This document shows, one piece after another, positions 60,139 through 64,000 of a DNA stretch of 64,000 bases. The translations under genes and the position numbers were made by a program. The notes beneath the pieces were generated by a model. The model did not search any database. It saw nothing but the letters and a program-made list of their open reading frames with translations, and was not told the DNA's origin. The DNA is taken from positions 2,548,501 to 2,612,500 of the forward strand of contig NZ_CP075175.1 of NCBI RefSeq assembly GCF_021223605.1, read 5' to 3'. Source of the DNA: Paenibacillus sp. 481. GTDB taxonomy: Bacteria > Bacillota > Bacilli > Paenibacillales > Paenibacillaceae. How positions within the stretch are numbered: position 1 is the first letter of the stretch; the number at the start of each line of letters is the position of its first letter.

Positions 60139-62964
60139 TTGAAGAATAAACATATACATAACGGGCGTGAGTGTACGGAATCTCTAGTGGGAAGCGACTT
60201 GTCCTTGACCTTGCCAGTAGACGAAGTACTGCCAGAGCTACGGGCAGCTTTAAGTATGAAATCGGGAGCTGTGTTGGTCGCAGAGCCAGGAGCGGGGAAA
60301 ACGACGCGTGTTCCGCTTGCGCTGTTGGATGAGCCGTGGCTTGAGGGTAGGCGTATTTTGATGTTGGAGCCGCGGCGCATTGCTGCACGTTCATCTGCAC
60401 GCTATATGGCGAAAGCGCTTGGTGAGCGTGTGGGCGAGACGATTGGTTATCGGGTGCGGCTGGATACGCAAATTAGTGAGCGGACGCGTGTGGAAGTGAT
60501 TACGGAAGGTATTTTAACTCGAATGCTGCAAGAAGATGCTTCGCTTGAAGGGGTTGGTCTCGTTATCTTTGACGAGTTTCATGAGCGGCATTTGCACGCT
60601 GACCTTGGCTTGGCGCTGGCGTTAGAGTCACAGTCTGTGCTGCGCGATGACTTACGCTTACTGGTGATGTCGGCAACGTTGGAGGCGGAGTCGGTAGCTG
60701 CGGTCATGGGGGACGTACCGATTATTCGCAGCAAAGGGCGCAGTTTCCCTGTTGAGACGCATTATGTCGGGCGTCTGGGCGATATTGTTGGGGGAGCGGC
60801 ATATAAGAGTGGTGCAAAAGGTGAATTCGAACGCGCAGTTGCTACCCAAGTTGAGGTTGCCTTGCGTGATCATGAAGGCGACATTATGGTATTTTTGCCG
60901 GGCGTGGGCGAGATACGGCGCGTGGAAGCGGAGCTGCGTAAGCTGGGTTGGGGTTTGAATTCAGGCTTGAATTCTGACTCTGTCTCAGGTTCTGATGCAC
61001 GATTGGATTCAGATTCGGATTTAGATTCGGTTCATCGTAAGAACAAGCAGGTGCGAATTGCTCCCCTCTATGGTCAATTGCCGCAAGCCGAGCAGGATGA
61101 GGCGATTGCGCCCAATCCAGCAGGTTTACGGAAGGTAGTACTTGCGACGTCGATTGCGGAGACGAGTCTGACGGTGGAAGGTGTGCGTGTCGTGATCGAT
61201 AGCGGATTGATGCGTGTGCCGAAGTTTTCACCGCGCACAGGGATGACGCGCTTGGAAACGGTAGCGGTGTCGCAGGCATCAGCAGATCAGCGGCGCGGCC
61301 GTGCAGGCCGACTTGGGCCTGGTGTTTGTTACCGACTGTGGACGGAGCAGGAGCACGGGTATTTGAAGAAGCAGAGTGTACCTGAAATGCTCGAGGCTGA
61401 CTTGGCGCCGCTCGCGTTGGAGCTAGCTGCTTGGGGAGCGGATGAATCTACTTTGCAATGGATGACACCACCACCTGCTCCGGCACTGGCGCAGGCACGA
61501 GAATTGCTGACACAGCTCGGCGTCTTTGCAGCGGGCGGAAATAACGTGTTGACGCCGCACGGGCGCAAGCTGGCTGAGGTGGGTGTACATCCACGCTTGG
61601 CGCATATGATCGTGCGGGCTATTCCTCTTGGCTTGGGTGTGCTTGCTTGTGATTTAGCGGCTTTACTGTCTGAACGTGACATTGTCCGGCGAGGTGCTGC
61701 CTCTGGAAGAGCGAGTGATAGCAGGGGAAATACGGCTCTATTTGATCCTGATATGCGTTCACGGGTAGATTTGCTTAAACATGCGAGTAAGAGTGAGTCG
61801 GTTGACATCGGCGCTGTTAAACGTGTGCAGGAGGAAGCAGCTCAGTGGAGACGGGTATTTGCGATGAGGTTGGATCAGCGCAGCGGTTCGCACACGGAGC
61901 ATAAAGTGGATAGTCATGCTGTAGGTTTATTGCTCGGCTTTGCATATCCTGACCGGATTGCGGAGCGGCGAACGGATGGCCGCTATTTGCTTAGTAATGG
62001 TCGGGGGGCTGCCTTTTTGTCGGCAGCGAATCGTGCTATCGGGGCAGCGGGAGCAGGAGCGGGCGCAGGTGCAGGTGTGGGTGCAGCAGGATTGGCGGGG
62101 GTAACAGGGTCGTTAATGCAAGCCCCGTATTTAGTTTGCGCTGAGCTGGACGATGTCGGCGCAGACAGCCGCATCATGTTGGCGGCTCCGGTGACGCGGG
62201 AACTGCTTGAGCAGCACTTTGCCGACAGCATCCTGCGCGAAGAGCATATCGCTTGGGAACGGACGACACAGTCCGTCCGCGTCCGCCAACGTGAGCAATT
62301 AGGTGCGCTCACGCTCAAAGACACGCAGCACCCCGCGCCAGACGCGGAAGCGGTGCTGCAAGCACTGTTGCAAGGCATCGCCCAAGAGGGGCTCACCTTG
62401 CTGCCATGGACCAAGCACGCGCGCCAATTACAGGCGAGGCTGCAATTCATGCATCGGCATCTGCCAGAGGACTGGCCCGATGCCACCGAAGAAGCACTCA
62501 TCGCTTCGCTTGATGAGTGGCTCGGCCCGCACGTCTACGGCATGCGTAGCCGTGCCGACGTGCAGAAACTGAACGTCGCAGCGGCGCTTGAATCGCTACT
62601 GACGTGGGAAGCCCGCCAACAGCTTGATGCAGAGGCACCGACGCACATCGTCGTGCCAAGTGGCTCGCGTATCGCTGTTGATTACAGCAACCCTGACCAG
62701 CCTGTACTGGCTGTCAGGCTGCAAGAACTGTTTGGGCTGCAAGATACGCCGCGCATCGCTAAGGGCAAGGTGGCGCTCACGTTGCATCTGTTGTCGCCAG
62801 CGCAGCGTCCTGTACAGGTGACGCAAGATTTAAAAAGCTTCTGGGACAACACGTATTTCGAAGTAAAGAAAGACTTAAAGGGCCGATATCCGAAGCATTA
62901 TTGGCCTGACAATCCGTATGAAGCTTTAGCTACACGGCGGGCTCGTCCACATCAGAGCAATTAG
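60139..62964 (+). CDS. hrpB: ATP-dependent helicase HrpB
   Basis: About 941 residues. Motif I EPGAGKTTRVP, motif II FDEFHERHLHADLG, motif III VMSATLE, motif VI QRRGRAGRLGPG. A helicase-associated domain and the HrpB-specific C-terminus (KDLKGRYPKHYWPDNPYEA) follow. The TTG at 60139 is eight bases after GGAG; the GTG at 60130 overlaps that site. Two low-complexity inserts occur: a Ser/Asp/Asn stretch (about residues 278-305) and a Gly/Ala run (about 635-660). DEAH helicase probably acting on RNA. Confidence 0.93.
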   Translation: MKNKHIHNGRECTESLVGSDLSLTLPVDEVLPELRAALSMKSGAVLVAEPGAGKTTRVPLALLDEPWLEGRRILMLEPRRIAARSSARYMAKALGERVGETIGYRVRLDTQISERTRVEVITEGILTRMLQEDASLEGVGLVIFDEFHERHLHADLGLALALESQSVLRDDLRLLVMSATLEAESVAAVMGDVPIIRSKGRSFPVETHYVGRLGDIVGGAAYKSGAKGEFERAVATQVEVALRDHEGDIMVFLPGVGEIRRVEAELRKLGWGLNSGLNSDSVSGSDARLDSDSDLDSVHRKNKQVRIAPLYGQLPQAEQDEAIAPNPAGLRKVVLATSIAETSLTVEGVRVVIDSGLMRVPKFSPRTGMTRLETVAVSQASADQRRGRAGRLGPGVCYRLWTEQEHGYLKKQSVPEMLEADLAPLALELAAWGADESTLQWMTPPPAPALAQARELLTQLGVFAAGGNNVLTPHGRKLAEVGVHPRLAHMIVRAIPLGLGVLACDLAALLSERDIVRRGAASGRASDSRGNTALFDPDMRSRVDLLKHASKSESVDIGAVKRVQEEAAQWRRVFAMRLDQRSGSHTEHKVDSHAVGLLLGFAYPDRIAERRTDGRYLLSNGRGAAFLSAANRAIGAAGAGAGAGAGVGAAGLAGVTGSLMQAPYLVCAELDDVGADSRIMLAAPVTRELLEQHFADSILREEHIAWERTTQSVRVRQREQLGALTLKDTQHPAPDAEAVLQALLQGIAQEGLTLLPWTKHARQLQARLQFMHRHLPEDWPDATEEALIASLDEWLGPHVYGMRSRADVQKLNVAAALESLLTWEARQQLDAEAPTHIVVPSGSRIAVDYSNPDQPVLAVRLQELFGLQDTPRIAKGKVALTLHLLSPAQRPVQVTQDLKSFWDNTYFEVKKDLKGRYPKHYWPDNPYEALATRRARPHQSN

Positions 62965-63057
62965 CTTGGTGGAAGTTACGATGCAGGTTACCTTACCTTA
63001 AATAGCTAAAGAGCAGAGCAGGATCGCTGGCTGATGTTAAGTCCGGCGCCACAAGCA

Positions 63058-63102
63058 AACAGCCCTTTCCAACACCATATAGGTGATGGGAGGGCTGTTA
63101 AT
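63058..63102. terminator. Terminator between hrpB and ktrB
   Basis: AACAGCCCT pairs with AGGGCTGTT, with CACC/GGTG pairing inside the loop. It can serve both convergent genes, though T runs are short. Confidence 0.65.
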
Positions 63103-63173
63103 ATTCCATATCATTTCGGTGCATTTGTGTTAATTAATATCATTAAATGTTCCACATGGAACTTTTTTCGTCA

Positions 63174-64000
63174 TTATCCAATCATAATTTTTCCTTCTGG
63201 ATAACGATACAACATCGGTTCTTTTCGGTTAGCTAGCGCGTATGCGAGCGTCATGGGGCCGAGGCGTCCGATAAACATCGTGGCACAAATAATAATTTTG
63301 CCCCAAACGGTTAGCTCAGGTGTTATACCCGTAGACAAGCCGACCGTTGCTACCGCTGATACCGTTTCAAACAGAACGTCCAAGAACGGCTGCTGCTCCA
63401 CAACAGCTAGCAATATCGACACGGATAGCACGAGCATGAGTGCCAAAATAATAATCGTCAAAGCTTTAATAATTTGCTCCTTCGGCAAACGGGAACGGAA
63501 CAACACCGCATCTTCACGCCCACGCAACATTGCGTAGACCGCGCTAAGCAGGATCGCAAATGTAGTCGTTTTAATACCGCCACCTGCTGATCCAGGAGAT
63601 GCACCTATAAACATTAAGATGATGACGAAGAACTGTGACACTTCTCTAAATTGGGCCACATCGACAGTCGTCGTACCTGAAGACCGCGCCGATATGGATT
63701 GGAAAAAGGAAGCGTACACTTTCCCTTCCATTGATAGAGGTCCCAATGTGTGCGGATTCGTGAACTCAAGCGCAAATATAAATATAGCACCAACTAGCAC
63801 CAAAGCGGACGACATTGTCAGGACCACTTTAGAGTGCAAGGACAGTCGGCGTCTTTTTGGATATTCATACAGCTCTGCAAGAACGATAAAGCCAATTCCT
63901 CCGGCCATGACGAGCAAAAAGGCAACGAGGTTGAACAGGAAATCATTCGCATAGTGCTGAAAGCTATTGCCGAACAAATCGAAGCCACCGTTATTAAATA
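63174..64000 (-). CDS. ktrB: Potassium uptake protein KtrB (C-terminal part)
   Basis: The frame is open to the window edge, so the gene begins outside. About 275 residues are visible, starting within a pore loop (FNNGGFDLFGNSF). Further KtrB/TrkH features: SARSSGTTTVD pore loop, MFIGASPGSAGGGIKTTTF (the family gating-loop region), ATVGLSTGITPE pore loop and the ending MFIGRLGPMTLAYAL. It forms the membrane subunit for sodium-dependent potassium uptake with a KtrA partner not in this window. Confidence 0.93.
   Translation of the reverse strand, partial: FNNGGFDLFGNSFQHYANDFLFNLVAFLLVMAGGIGFIVLAELYEYPKRRRLSLHSKVVLTMSSALVLVGAIFIFALEFTNPHTLGPLSMEGKVYASFFQSISARSSGTTTVDVAQFREVSQFFVIILMFIGASPGSAGGGIKTTTFAILLSAVYAMLRGREDAVLFRSRLPKEQIIKALTIIILALMLVLSVSILLAVVEQQPFLDVLFETVSAVATVGLSTGITPELTVWGKIIICATMFIGRLGPMTLAYALANRKEPMLYRYPEGKIMIG

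Noticed and set aside
63153-63168. parS-like 16-mer TGTTCCACATGGAACT
   Set aside because: The centre and right half differ from the Bacillus parS consensus TGTTNCACGTGAAACA at three positions, and the site lies far from any origin or parAB gene. More likely a small hairpin with a T run.

Overview
The window looks like chromosome from a Paenibacillus-like member of the Bacillales. Base composition is moderate, ribosome-binding sites are strong AGGAGG types, and GTG, TTG and probably one CTG start are used. Lipoprotein signals are Gram-positive. Many genes belong to Bacillus families: YwnA/YwnB, YwbE, KtrB, CstB-type persulfide dioxygenase, paired SMR pumps and Rrf2/MerR/MhqR-like circuits. No rRNA, tRNA, CRISPR array, prophage or complete insertion sequence was found.

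Layout. 1-1700: end of a sugar ABC operon (permease start, lipoprotein) with cre-like sites. 2071-4914: sulfide detoxification pair (type II sulfide:quinone oxidoreductase plus metallo-beta-lactamase/rhodanese persulfide dioxygenase). 5068-7830: FkbM-like protein, then a class II fumarase behind a near-consensus Fur box, then a small unknown. 7923-10480: MerR regulator with two SMR subunits, and a nitroreductase behind an MhqR-like operator. 10556-16303: complete oligopeptide ABC operon. 16327-21278: tandem GNAT protein and a polar amino-acid ABC operon with an attenuator-like leader. 21382-23438: AT-rich orphan Imm11-like protein, secreted beta-propeller-like protein, 39-residue membrane peptide. 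23714-28581: DEAD-box helicase with a long 37-residue-repeat tail, ywbE, and an ABC-F protein preceded by a small ORF and terminator. 28688-33775: SDR enzyme, divergent XRE regulators, diguanylate cyclase, EamA transporter. 33834-37967: ywnB/ywnA pair with shared operators, nitronate monooxygenase-like protein, purine permease. 38445-40295: Fur-controlled ferric-siderophore reductase and orphan siderophore ATPase. 40648-42072: amino-acid permease. 42143-52639: six tandem secreted serine hydrolases of the R61/class C beta-lactamase fold, interrupted by a TetR/MFS pair. 52887-56159: glyoxylate shunt (aceB, aceA) led by a DnaJ-type zinc-finger miniprotein. 56350-64000: thioredoxin-reductase-like protein with a His-Thr-Glu repeat insertion, S9 peptidase, HrpB helicase, and the C-terminal part of KtrB.

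The most unusual structure is the hydrolase array. Five of six copies follow one conserved upstream module: a TGTCATATGACA palindrome, a second TGTCA-N10-TGACA dyad, then CTTAnnCTRA. Four of these five modules are directly preceded by a rho-independent terminator. The third copy instead follows the intergenic region of the inserted, oppositely oriented TetR/MFS pair. The sixth copy has neither module nor terminator and is probably co-transcribed with the fifth. This suggests a co-regulated family of cell-wall- or D-peptide-acting enzymes under an unidentified regulator. Other notable items are a fumarase under Fur, an apparent CTG start on sqr, a small-ORF/attenuator leader before ABC-F, and traces of an IS3-like terminal repeat at two loci.
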